This document shows positions 32,512-40,256 of a stretch of 64,000 nucleotides of DNA, one piece after another. Each line of letters opens with the position of its first letter. Positions within the stretch are counted from its first letter, which is position 1. This DNA is from JAHJGG01 sp041658785 (GTDB taxonomy: Bacteria > Patescibacteriota > Patescibacteriia > Magasanikbacterales > UBA922). Made by a program: the position numbers and the translations under genes. Under the pieces are notes generated by a model. It worked only from the letters and a program-made list of their open reading frames with translations, did not search any database and was not told where the DNA came from. The stretch lies in contig JBAZZL010000002.1 of NCBI GenBank assembly GCA_041658785.1, positions 11,946 to 75,945 on the forward strand. Reading direction: 5' to 3'.

Positions 32512-33678
32512 TTATTTTGCCGTCCAATTTCCAGCTTCGTCAAAATTTTGTGATCGTTTGAAACCGCAAGCATTCCAAATTAGGTCAAACATCGGACGCA
32601 AAATATCTTTTGGCTCTGTATTGTATGATTCGATAATTGTTTCCGGCAATTGTAAAATATCTCGATCAATTTTGTAATGATCATGATGCCAAAATATTTC
32701 GTCAACGCCCATTTCCCAATCTTTAACCCAAATCAGTGTCAAAAAAATAACAATCGGCATATTAACGCCAAGCTGTTTTGCTAAATTCAAATATTCCGCC
32801 AACGATTTTATCAACTCCAACTCATAGGTAAAACTTGGAATAATTTTTTTCTCTCTATCTGCTCTTAATATTAAACCTTCAACAGCCTCAATAATTCCAT
32901 TTCGGTATAACTGAATGTATGAATGGGATTTATCGTTTTTTCCACCAGAATAAGACAAAACGCCTTCAAGATTAATCCGATGGCTCAAGCCGGAAGCGTA
33001 TATCGGCTGTAATTTTGCAGGTACATTTATTATCGGGTTCAAATCAATGCTATGATTCGGACTAAAGGATCCTAATGGTATGAGATGTAAAACGATTTTA
33101 CCGCCCTCGTAAAATGGAAGCGGTAAATTATCAGCAACAAGTTGGGCAATTCTTTCTACTTTGAATTTATTTATTTGCTCGGTTAGTGTTTGAGAAAGAT
33201 TAAAAGCATTTTTTAATTCGTTCGTATCCAGCGCGTATTTTCCGGCGGAATTTCTTGAATAAAATTTGTCATGTCCTTTGTAAATAACGCGGTGCGGTCC
33301 CGCCCAGCTTCTATTTATTCGGAATATAAAAACATTCTTTTTGTCGGAAACATTGACGGTTCGTGTCGCAAAAATAATTCTCGGCTCAATTCCGTCTCGA
33401 ATAATGTTTTCATATTTTCTGATTTCCTCATCAACATTTTCTATTTCCACGCCATCAATACTTTTCGGACTTCCGTTTTCTTCCGAAATGCCGAAAATCA
33501 AATCCCCGCCGGAAGCATTAGCAAAAGATGAAATATCAGCCAAAAATTCTTTTCTGTCTGCGTCGGAATTACTCGGTAATAATTTTTTATATTCAATTGT
33601 TTTGCCTTCTAAAACAGCGTTGCTTCGCAACTGCTCTAAATCATTAAATTCAATTTTATCAAGATGTTTATTTATCAT
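32512..33678 (-). CDS. AlbA_2 (Schlafen-like) ATP-binding domain protein
   Basis: 388 residues. The N-terminal domain has EGKTIEYKKLLPSNSDADRK, ISSFANASGGDLIFGISEEN and RIIFATRTVNVSDKKNVFIF, the E-x-K...FANxxGGxLxxGI signature of AlbA_2/divergent AAA_4 proteins. YKGHDKFYSRNSAGKYALD is the usual YxRxGxxxxxm segment. The C-terminal 200 residues are unfamiliar. Related proteins act in antiphage defence or transcription regulation. It lies 4 bases after hsdS, in the same operon direction. Intact frame. Confidence 0.85.
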   Translation of the reverse strand: MINKHLDKIEFNDLEQLRSNAVLEGKTIEYKKLLPSNSDADRKEFLADISSFANASGGDLIFGISEENGSPKSIDGVEIENVDEEIRKYENIIRDGIEPRIIFATRTVNVSDKKNVFIFRINRSWAGPHRVIYKGHDKFYSRNSAGKYALDTNELKNAFNLSQTLTEQINKFKVERIAQLVADNLPLPFYEGGKIVLHLIPLGSFSPNHSIDLNPIINVPAKLQPIYASGLSHRINLEGVLSYSGGKNDKSHSYIQLYRNGIIEAVEGLILRADREKKIIPSFTYELELIKSLAEYLNLAKQLGVNMPIVIFLTLIWVKDWEMGVDEIFWHHDHYKIDRDILQLPETIIESYNTEPKDILRPMFDLIWNACGFKRSQNFDEAGNWTAK

Positions 33679-33682
33679 AAAA

Positions 33683-35044
33683 TTACCCTAAAATCATTTG
33701 TTCTATTTCTTTTTGCGCTCCGGCGACAGTGCTTTCCGCTTCTTGCCGCAAGCGTTTTACTTTTTTATAAATTGTATTTACGCCAGCGATAATTTTTTCT
33801 TGTTTTTCAACGCTGGGCAATGGCACGACTAATTTTTTCAATGCGTCATAATCCAACGCTGGGCGCGTGCCACCCGTTGTGGAGCGGAAAGATAATTCAC
33901 GACCAATTTTTGTATTGAAAAAAGACGCTACATATTCGGGCAATATCTTTGTTTTCCCCACTTCGTTTTGCAAGTGAAAACGGACAGAGTGCTGATTGAT
34001 ATTTCCCTCAAAATTATCTGGCACAACTGCAACGCTTCCAATTCTTCCCGTGATAGTAAAAATTAAATCGTCTTTTTTCAACTGCGAACGCTTAAGCATT
34101 GTTTCGTGAATTTCTGGTTTGATAAATTTTACATCGTCAAGTTTTATTCCCATTTCCGTAATATTCTGTACTCGCAAGAATGGCACGCCGCCCTCGTCCG
34201 AATAATAATCACCCGTAACTTTTGGCGTTGCTCCACCGGACATATCGGCTATGGCTTGGCCAAGCGCAAAGTGTTTTTTATTTTTAATCTGCTCCAATAA
34301 ACTACGCAGGTATGGTTTGTAAAATAAAGCGTCAATACGACCCTCAATTTCATCGCTCCAAATCTGAAATACCCGCTCTGCCCCCCCCCGCGGCATATCT
34401 ATACCAAGCTCGCCCAAAACAAAATCGTCAATTGAGGACAAAATTTTCAAAATTTCCGCTTGTTTCTTTTTCTTTTGTTCGTATGCTTCTTGAATTTTCT
34501 TGACGACTTCGTTTTGAACCGAAAGAGGCGGAATGGGAATATCAAAATTCTTTATTGTTTCAATTGTTATATTTCCTTGAATTGCGCCGATTTTTTCGCG
34601 CTCAATCAATTTTCGGCTCGCTTCACTGTTTAGCCACGCGGAAATATATTGTTTGTTGATTTTGGTATTAAGACAAAACTTAATCATAAAAGAGCCGAAG
34701 GCAAATCCTTCCGCCTCTTTCGGAACGACAACGACAATACCAACCGAGCCGCTTCTTGAAATAAGTAGGTCGCCCTCGTGAACAATCGCTTTTCCTACTT
34801 CTTTGCGTTGTTCTTCGGACAAATAAACAACATCGCCCACATCAATCCCGTCATTTTTCAAATTGAGAATACGCAAAAACGGTATTCCAAAATCAACATA
34901 ATCGTTTGCCGTAGAAAGTCCGTAGCGAATATCGGTAATAAAATCGCCGAGTTTTTGCGATTTATATTTCCCGTTTTGAATCGCTTTTTGAAGCTCGCGG
35001 ATTGCCGGTAACCAATATTTCGCGTCAAGCCGTCCGCCGCTCAA
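33683..35044 (-). CDS. hsdS: Type I restriction specificity subunit HsdS
   Basis: 453 residues with two target-recognition domains. The first half has YKSQKLGDFITDIRYGLSTA, FLRILNLKNDGID and KNFDIPIPPLSVQNEVVKKI. The second half repeats this with GVPFLRVQNITEMGIKLDDV and LVVPLPSVEKQEKII. HsdS chooses the methylation site for the HsdM-HsdR complex. The marked start is a TTG; the frame is open further upstream (SLEIFTTWSGDVLSGGRLDA), overlapping the end of hsdM in another frame, so the natural N-terminus was probably lost in a deletion that fused the two genes. Confidence 0.85.
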   Translation of the reverse strand: MSGGRLDAKYWLPAIRELQKAIQNGKYKSQKLGDFITDIRYGLSTANDYVDFGIPFLRILNLKNDGIDVGDVVYLSEEQRKEVGKAIVHEGDLLISRSGSVGIVVVVPKEAEGFAFGSFMIKFCLNTKINKQYISAWLNSEASRKLIEREKIGAIQGNITIETIKNFDIPIPPLSVQNEVVKKIQEAYEQKKKKQAEILKILSSIDDFVLGELGIDMPRGGAERVFQIWSDEIEGRIDALFYKPYLRSLLEQIKNKKHFALGQAIADMSGGATPKVTGDYYSDEGGVPFLRVQNITEMGIKLDDVKFIKPEIHETMLKRSQLKKDDLIFTITGRIGSVAVVPDNFEGNINQHSVRFHLQNEVGKTKILPEYVASFFNTKIGRELSFRSTTGGTRPALDYDALKKLVVPLPSVEKQEKIIAGVNTIYKKVKRLRQEAESTVAGAQKEIEQMILG

Positions 35045-36194
35045 AACATCGCCGCTCCAAGTTGTAAAAATTTCGAGCGAAGCCGAGCTCTTTTTGCTTT
35101 CTCACTTCATCAAGAGCGTGCAAAAGAAATCCGCCCGAACCGCAAGCGGGGTCAAGCACAAGATCGTCATTTTTTATATTCATCATCTTGACGGCGAAGC
35201 TCACAATTTCGCGCGGAGTAAAGTATTGTCCGCTTTTGCCCTTGAAAAAATCCTCCATAAACTGCTCAAAAGCAACGCCTTTTGTATCAAGATCGGTTTT
35301 ATTGAGCGACACGCTTTGCAAGTGTTCAACGACGGTATAAAGCTCCTCTGGCTCGATTTTCAAACTTTCCTTAAACACTTCGGGGTCTTTTTCTTTCGCT
35401 TCAAGATAAATTTCGTTTATGCGCCGATAAACGCTTTCGGCTTTTTCGTGCGTCTTGATTTGAAAATCGTAATACTCGCCGGTTTTTCGTCCGCGCTTTT
35501 CGTCGCGAATTTTTACGAAAATGATTTTGCAAAGTTCGTCAAAAGCAACGGTTGGATTTCTTTTGCCACCAGCCCAAAGCGTATTATGGGATTTTTCAAG
35601 GGCGCGTTTTAATTCTGATTTATCAAGCACTTTCAAATCCCAGTCCGGATCGCCTTTTTTGTAACGAAACTCCTCAATCTTTCCGTAAGAAATAGGAATA
35701 TCGGTAATGGTCGCTTTTTCCGGTTCTTTGTCGTTCCATTCGGCGGTTTCCATTGCTCGGCGAGTATTGCCCGCAACGCAAATCGCAAGCGGGGCGTGAA
35801 GCACGCGAGCGTTAGCGATTGCCTGTTTGGTGGCTTGCTCAAATTCCGCGTCGGAAATGCCGTCTTTTTTACACTCAACGACGATATAAGGTCTCTTTTT
35901 TGCGTCATCCTCATAAATAACTATGTCCGCGTAGCGTTCCGGCGTCCGGTCCGGCATCTCTATTTCAAGCTCAATCCGTTTTGCCGGATAGTGATATTTT
36001 TCAATCAGGTCAAAATAATATTCGGCGCGGACTTTTTCTTCGGGATCAGTAAAATTATATTTTTTACCAGAAGCCGAATATTTAATTTTACTGCCATCAA
36101 ACACAAAGTACCCTCTGTTTTCACCAATTTCTAAATAATCATTAAAACTACTCGTGCCCCCATCTTGTTGTGGTTTATAGATTGTGTCAGTCAT
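35025..36194 (-). pseudogene. hsdM: Truncated type I methyltransferase HsdM with HsdR_N-like nuclease domain
   Basis: 389 codons, about half to two-thirds of expected. The N-terminus (about 40-150) holds a PD-(D/E)XK-like segment: ERYADIVIYEDDAKKRPYIV followed by VECKK. The methylase part has a helical N6_N domain, GQYFTPREIVSFAVKMMN and SAM motif I LDPACGSGGFLLHALDEVRK. It then shifts into GFARNFYNLERRCFERRTA and stops inside hsdS. The catalytic NPPF/Y motif and the rest of the methylase fold are gone. Without them DNA methylation is very unlikely. The break joins directly to hsdS in a different frame, so a deletion is the simplest explanation; an assembly error is also possible. Confidence 0.8.
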
Positions 36195-36249
36195 ATTTTA
36201 TTTATAATCCCAATTTTCCCCGTCAGCTTGCTGCGGGGTCGTCGTTTCA

Positions 36250-36501
36250 TTAATACACCTCCTGCCGATGCCCAATTTTAACCACGATCACCAACAGCTC
36301 GTGTTTATAAATTTTATAAATAATTCGGTACGGCCAAACCCGCACGGAATATTCTCCGGCGTGCTCGCCTGTCAGCTTTTTACCCTGAAACGGATCTTGC
36401 CCCAATAATTTCAGCGCCAAAGCGACGCGGATTCGGTATCGGGAATCAATTCTGGCGAGATCTTTTTGCGCTTTTTTTGGGAGAACCACGGCGTACGCCA
36501 T
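36250..36501 (-). CDS. RelE/ParE-family toxin
   Basis: 83 residues from the ATG at 36501 (MAYAVVLPKKAQKDLARIDS). The longer frame is rejected because its extra residues are antitoxin sequence in another frame. Typical RelE/ParE features are KKAQKDLARIDSRYRIRV, LLGQDPFQGKKLTGEHAGEY, and RVWPYRIIYKIYKHELLVIV with a final VVKIGHRQEVY, where the H-R-x-x-V-Y end is the family's catalytic tail. The start overlaps the antitoxin gene by 56 bases. Confidence 0.88.
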   Translation of the reverse strand: MAYAVVLPKKAQKDLARIDSRYRIRVALALKLLGQDPFQGKKLTGEHAGEYSVRVWPYRIIYKIYKHELLVIVVKIGHRQEVY

Positions 36502-36805
36502 ACTTCTTTTTACCTTTATCGGCGATGAGAAAACCCTCTTTGGCCAGGTATTCGTCCAAAGTGATGTAATCGCCTTTTTTATAATCCCTCTCCGCTTCTT
36601 CAATATCCTTTTTCAAATCCGGAAAGTCCTTCATCACCTCCAGCGTTTCTACCCACGATTCAAATTCTTCGGCCGACATCATTACCGCTTTGGGGCGGCC
36701 TTTTTCCGTCAGGGTATAATAAACCCCCGGCTTTTGCACTTCTTTGGCCAGGTCAAAAATTCTTTTTCTCGCTTCGGATATCGGTAAAGTATTTCTGGTA
36801 TTCAT
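36446..36805 (-). CDS. Phd/YefM-family antitoxin
   Basis: 119 residues. MNTRNTLPISEARKRIFDLA is the usual DNA-binding start, and YTLTEKGRPKAVMMSAEEFE is the central strand-helix hallmark of Phd/YefM. The C-terminal 55 residues are charged and should neutralise the toxin. Its last 18 codons overlap the toxin start. The upstream promoter carries a palindrome over the -10 box (36828-36843), consistent with self-repression. Confidence 0.88.
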   Translation of the reverse strand: MNTRNTLPISEARKRIFDLAKEVQKPGVYYTLTEKGRPKAVMMSAEEFESWVETLEVMKDFPDLKKDIEEAERDYKKGDYITLDEYLAKEGFLIADKGKKKYGVRRGSPKKSAKRSRQN

Positions 36806-36827
36806 AAAAGTTTTTAAGTATTTATAT

Positions 36828-36860
36828 GTACATAATAATGTACGCTACAAATTTTGTCAA
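36828..36860 (-). promoter_or_regulatory. Promoter and palindromic operator of the Phd/RelE operon
   Basis: On the - strand, TTGACA (36855-36860), 17 bp and TATTAT (36832-36837). The inverted repeat GTACAT-AATA-ATGTAC (36828-36843) covers the -10 box. The layout is the same as at 26123-26163. Confidence 0.8.
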
Positions 36861-36870
36861 GCCGATATTA

Positions 36871-37533
36871 TCAACAATGCCCCAGCTTTTTTAAACTGGC
36901 GTAAGAACCATTTGACACAATCACATGATCCACAAGCTCAATCCCCAAAATTTTCCCCGCTTCGATCAAACGTTTGGTAATCTTAATATCTTCTTCCGAC
37001 GGTTCCGTCTCTCCGGAAGGATGATTGTGCGCCACAATCACTTGCGCGGCCAAATGCCGGACTGCCGGCTCAAATACTTCGCGCGGATGAACGAGATTGG
37101 CATTAAGCGAACCGACCGAAACGATTTCACGCTTGATTTCTTGATTTCTGGAATCCAAAAAGAAAATTACGAAATGCTCTTTTTTATGATCACGGATATC
37201 CTTGAGTTCGTCCCAAACATCCTTTGGCGATAGAATCAAAACTGATTGTTTGTTTTGCAAATGACGGCGACCAAGTTCGTAGCAGGCGACGATTTCGCAC
37301 GCTTTCGCGCTACCAAGACCGAATGTATTTTTTAATTCTTTAACCGAGGCCTTGGCCAAACCAACGCCACTGAATTTCCTTAAAATCTTACTGGATAATT
37401 CCACGACATTTATGCCTTCGCTTCCGGTGCGTAAAAGAATCGCCAAAAGTTCGGAATCCGAAAGCCGCTCGGGACCGTATTTTTCCAGCTTCTCCCGCGG
37501 CCGATCAATTTTGGGTAAGTCCTTTATTTTCAT
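36871..37533 (-). CDS. radC: RadC family protein (JAB/MPN domain)
   Basis: 220 residues. The N-terminal UPF0758 helix-hairpin-helix region has DLPKIDRPREKLEKYGPERL and LSDSELLAILLRTGS. The C-terminal MPN metalloprotease-like domain has EHFVIFFLDSRNQEI and the full JAMM motif HNHPSGETEPSEED (H-x-H-P-S-G-x8-D). The historical link to DNA repair is weak; RadC genes are common in islands and plasmids. It stops 11 bases before the -35 box of the toxin-antitoxin operon. Confidence 0.93.
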   Translation of the reverse strand: MKIKDLPKIDRPREKLEKYGPERLSDSELLAILLRTGSEGINVVELSSKILRKFSGVGLAKASVKELKNTFGLGSAKACEIVACYELGRRHLQNKQSVLILSPKDVWDELKDIRDHKKEHFVIFFLDSRNQEIKREIVSVGSLNANLVHPREVFEPAVRHLAAQVIVAHNHPSGETEPSEEDIKITKRLIEAGKILGIELVDHVIVSNGSYASLKKLGHC

Positions 37534-37568
37534 ACTTATTTATTTGGCGATTTCCTTTAACATCTATT

Positions 37569-38264
37569 TTATTTTTCACTTTCTGCTCTGGCTTTGAACA
37601 AAAAAATGGTTTCTGATTTTAATTTCGCACGCGCCCAATCTTTCTGTGGTTCGGATAATGACTCCCCTAAACCGACCAATAAATTGCGATCCGCCATTTT
37701 TTCAATCTGATCAACGCATTTTTGCAACGCTTCTTTGAAAGAAACACCGGATCGCCTTTTAACTATTTCCTTGTTAATCGGCCAATTATTTTTCAAAAAG
37801 TACCAGACATCATAAATATCGCGGCTAGTCTTTCCGATACGCTCTAACATCGCCATTAACTTATGGGCAAACATATCCTCGGGAATCATAACCAACATAG
37901 AAATACCCAATAGGGTCTTTACTTCAAACTTTGATCCGAAATCCCGTCTGTTAACTTCTATTTTGATGTTTTGTGATTTAGTGTCATACGAGATGACAAT
38001 TAGCAAATTGAATTTTTTGATTTTTGAATCTATGACCTTGCCATAGCTCTCCGCAATTTTTTGGATTTTCTCAAAGACCATTTGCTCTTTGCTTTCATCC
38101 AATAAATCAAAATCCAAATCAAACGAATCTCTATTCAATCCATAGAACAAGTGAGCGGCCGTTCCGCCTTTGAATCCTAAATATGGAGAGATGGAAGTAT
38201 TGGAATAAATATCCTTTAGGATTTGCAATAATATGTTTTTATGCTTGGAGTAATCAACGGTCAT
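37569..38264 (-). CDS. AbiEii-family nucleotidyltransferase toxin
   Basis: 231 residues. The nucleotidyltransferase motif is GFKGGTAAHLFYGLNRDSFD followed by LDFDLLD (G-G-T...D-x-D), matching AbiEii. LGISMLVMIPEDMFAHKLMA and RDIYDVWYFLKNNW are the later conserved segments. AbiEii-type toxins add nucleotides to tRNA acceptor ends and cause growth arrest on phage infection. The start overlaps the antitoxin stop by 4 bases, as in other AbiE operons. Confidence 0.9.
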   Translation of the reverse strand: MTVDYSKHKNILLQILKDIYSNTSISPYLGFKGGTAAHLFYGLNRDSFDLDFDLLDESKEQMVFEKIQKIAESYGKVIDSKIKKFNLLIVISYDTKSQNIKIEVNRRDFGSKFEVKTLLGISMLVMIPEDMFAHKLMAMLERIGKTSRDIYDVWYFLKNNWPINKEIVKRRSGVSFKEALQKCVDQIEKMADRNLLVGLGESLSEPQKDWARAKLKSETIFLFKARAESEK

Positions 38265-38860
38265 ACGTTTGAATTTTTATAGTTTTTAAAATAATCATTA
38301 ACCCTCTTTTCCATTTTTTTGTTATTGTAGATCGGCAAAATTTGAAACACCTTGTCCCAATTCAAGCCGTTTAAATTATCAAAATGATAGTCTTTGCTTA
38401 TATATATCCTGTCCAAAAACGCTCTCTCTTTTGTAGCAACGGCTATGCCATTTTGATGTTCGATGCCAATAGTGTTACTCAATACGTAATCCTTCATGCG
38501 GATTAAGGAAATTTTTTGTTCGGGAATTTCAATCTCTCGGGTCACATACGATGCGACAAAAATAGAATCGTAGTACTGAAAATTAATTCCGGCACGGGTC
38601 AATACCGTTTCAAAGCTGATGTATGAGGGAGTATAAATGCGCGTCACCAATTCAAAACGATCATAATTTTTATCTTTGGCATATATGCCGCGCCGGACCC
38701 TGATTAATTTTCCAGCGTTAACATATTTAATTAATCGGCTGGCTACGGTCTGCTCTTTTTCTTCTCCCCACAACAAAGCCACGTCTTTTGTCGAAAAGAC
38801 GGCCCGAGGAGATCGCAATAAGACCTCTAAATATTCACCTTTGGTGGGTTTTTTATCCAT
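38261..38860 (-). CDS. AbiEi-family antitoxin / transcriptional repressor
   Basis: 199 residues. The N-terminal winged helix has GEYLEVLLRSPRAVFSTKDV followed by ALLWG and VNAGKLIRVRRGIYAKD. The C-terminal domain has PSYISFETVLTRAGI, ISLIRMKDYVLSNTIG and ATKERAFLDRIYI, as in AbiEi proteins. AbiEi represses its own promoter by binding inverted repeats. A 31-bp near-perfect palindrome lies directly upstream, supporting this. It pairs with the AbiEii gene downstream. Confidence 0.9.
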   Translation of the reverse strand: MDKKPTKGEYLEVLLRSPRAVFSTKDVALLWGEEKEQTVASRLIKYVNAGKLIRVRRGIYAKDKNYDRFELVTRIYTPSYISFETVLTRAGINFQYYDSIFVASYVTREIEIPEQKISLIRMKDYVLSNTIGIEHQNGIAVATKERAFLDRIYISKDYHFDNLNGLNWDKVFQILPIYNNKKMEKRVNDYFKNYKNSNV

Positions 38861-38866
38861 ATATAG

Positions 38867-38929
38867 ACTGGAATAAGCCTTAAAGGTTTGTTCCAGTTAA
38901 ATTATATGCTAAAATGCAAATAAGCGCAA
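38867..38929 (-). promoter_or_regulatory. AbiE promoter and 31-bp palindromic operator
   Basis: On the - strand, TTGCGC (38924-38929), 17 bp and TATAAT (38901-38906). Just downstream, 38867-38897 is a palindrome around a single central base. The left arm ACTGGAATAAGCCTT and the right arm complement ACTGGAACAAACCTT agree at 13 of 15 positions. It spans the start region, so binding would block initiation. Confidence 0.78.
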
Positions 38930-39084
38930 GATCCTTTGGATAATAAGCAAATTGCTACTAAGACTCGAACCGCGTTTTGCTTTCGCAAAAGGTGGCGATT
39001 GAACCGAAAAAATCTTGGCAAATACTATACAATCTGCCTGCCGACCCCGCCGTGGCGGGGGAGGAAAACTCGCAACATCCAATT

Positions 39085-39249
39085 TGGCTCCCTCTGTAGG
39101 ACTCGAACCTACAACATCTACGTTAACAGTCCCGATAAAAGCTCCGAGAGCAGGGTTCGAACCTGCGACATCCGCGTTAACAGCGCGGCGTTCTACCACT
39201 GAACTATCTCGGAGCGCTTATCGGGATTCTACCTTTGAACTACAGGGGA
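39085..39249 (-). pseudogene. Split tRNA-Asn-like gene interrupted by another tRNA
   Basis: On the - strand a 5' tRNA part (39249-39227: TCCCCTGTAGTTCAAAGGTA, ending after the D arm) and a 3' tRNA part (39129-39085: loop CTGTTAA with anticodon GTT, T arm GTAGG-TTCGAGT-CCTAC, acceptor AGAGGGA, then G and an encoded CCA) are separated by an insert. The insert is bounded by the 9-bp inverted repeat TCCCGATAA / TTATCGGGA and holds a complete tRNA-Asn. The 5' strand of the outer anticodon stem is missing and the outer acceptor strands pair imperfectly, so the outer tRNA is probably dead or a mosaic of two genes. 38930-39084 holds REP-like GC-rich sequence and no gene. Confidence 0.6.
39142..39213 (-). 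tRNA. tRNA-Asn, anticodon GTT (complete, nested)
   Basis: A 72-base cloverleaf on the - strand: acceptor TCCGAGA with TCTCGGA (7 perfect pairs), D arm GTTC/GAAC, anticodon stem CCGCG/CGCGG around CTGTTAA, T arm GCAGG-TTCGAAC-CCTGC, discriminator G. CCA is not encoded. It is held between a 9-bp inverted repeat inside the halves of another tRNA-Asn-like gene. Confidence 0.93.
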
Positions 39250-39259
39250 ATAATATGCA

Positions 39260-39282
39260 AAACCCGCCTTTTCAGCGGGTTT
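39260..39282 (-). terminator. Terminator downstream of recO
   Basis: AAACCCGC (39260-39267) pairs with GCGGGTTT (39275-39282). On the - strand the stem ends in TTTTGC, so it most likely ends the map-ruvX-recO transcript. The 95 bases between it and recO are AT-rich with a TTATTATTG triplet run and contain no gene. Confidence 0.6.
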
Positions 39283-39377
39283 GTTAGTTTTGGATAAAAT
39301 GCAAAACTACCCGCTGATTAGCTGTTTATTATTGTTATTATTATTGTGGAGCAAGTATTGCATATAAAAACAATCTA

Positions 39378-40172
39378 TCATGAATTAAGCCTCTTGTCAA
39401 ATTTCTGCCAGTCAAAAATTTTTCTCTCACTGTGAAAAACCGTGTACTCTTGCACTAAATTATGCAATGAATCCGCCTCATCCCCCTTAAATTTCAAATT
39501 ATTAATTAACTGCCAATCCCCCTCCAAAAGCAATCGTAAATTCTTCGCCTGCTCCGCGTTACAATTCAAAATCCGTTCCCCCAATTTTTCTTTTTTCTCC
39601 CGGCAAACTTTACAAATAACCCCTCCCCCAGCCGGATACAAATCCGCTATTTCTTCAATCCCGCACACCACACAGATCTTTAGCTCCGGCGCAAAACCTA
39701 AATAATTTAGTAATTTAATGATAAAACCATCCACCAGTACAGGCGCATTGCAATGCGCCTCAACTAACGCATTGCAATGCGTCTCAACTAACGCATTGCA
39801 ATGCGTCTCAACTGAAGCAATAAATTCCAACCAACTTTTCAACAAATCAAAAATCCTCTCCTCCCTTTCTCCTGTATGCGTTAATTTATCAACCACAGAA
39901 ACCAGATAACTGGCAGCTAAACTTTTCTCAGCATTTTTTCTAACGCTTGAAAAAAACTCTACCGGCTGTACTTTGGTCAGATGATCTATTTCCTTGCCTT
40001 TTTCCACCACGATATCAACCAAAGAAAACGGCTCAAGATGAGCCGAATTTTTGCTGGTTATTTTTTTCACTCCGCGCGCGAGCAGTTCAAGCTTGCCTTG
40101 ATCTTTCGTGAAAAGGGAAATGATCTGGTCTGACTCGCGGAAATCTCGCCGGGATAATATAATTGAAAGCAT
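39378..40172 (-). CDS. recO: DNA repair protein RecO
   Basis: 264 residues. The N-terminal OB fold has IILSRRDFRESDQIISLFTK and GKLELLARGVKKITSKN. The helical middle follows, and a zinc-binding C-terminal part has CVVCGIEE...VICKVC (four cysteines). RecO loads RecA onto SSB-coated DNA in the RecFOR pathway. Between about residues 130 and 156 the protein carries three copies of an 8-residue unit (VETHCNAL, VETHCNAL, VEAHCNAP) from a 24-bp DNA repeat with a GCATTGCAATGC palindrome at 39741-39812. The insert lies in a helical loop between conserved parts, so function may be kept. Confidence 0.93.
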   Translation of the reverse strand: MLSIILSRRDFRESDQIISLFTKDQGKLELLARGVKKITSKNSAHLEPFSLVDIVVEKGKEIDHLTKVQPVEFFSSVRKNAEKSLAASYLVSVVDKLTHTGEREERIFDLLKSWLEFIASVETHCNALVETHCNALVEAHCNAPVLVDGFIIKLLNYLGFAPELKICVVCGIEEIADLYPAGGGVICKVCREKKEKLGERILNCNAEQAKNLRLLLEGDWQLINNLKFKGDEADSLHNLVQEYTVFHSERKIFDWQKFDKRLNS

Positions 40173-40174
40173 AT

Positions 40175-40256
40175 AAGCATAATAAGCAATAAGCAGAGTA
40201 AGCAGTAAGTATCCGTGCTTACTTTGCTTATTGCTTACTCTGCTTACTCTGCTCCA
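40175..40256. repeat. Inverted repeat of AATAAGC / GCTTATT heptamers
   Basis: The left arm AAGCATAATAAGCAATAAGC and the right arm of complementary GCTTATTGCTTACTCTGCTT units surround a short centre. The right arm forms the last codons of ruvX (the QSKQSKQ tail and stop), so the repeat has replaced the natural 3' end of that gene. Confidence 0.75.

Noticed and set aside
39018..39075. GC-rich hairpin CCCCGCCGTGGCGGGG considered as a terminator
   Set aside because: It has no T-run on either strand and resembles the dispersed REP palindromes.
38909..39202. Open frames over the tRNA-Asn region on both strands
   Set aside because: They read tRNA and REP sequence; the tRNA structures explain the DNA.
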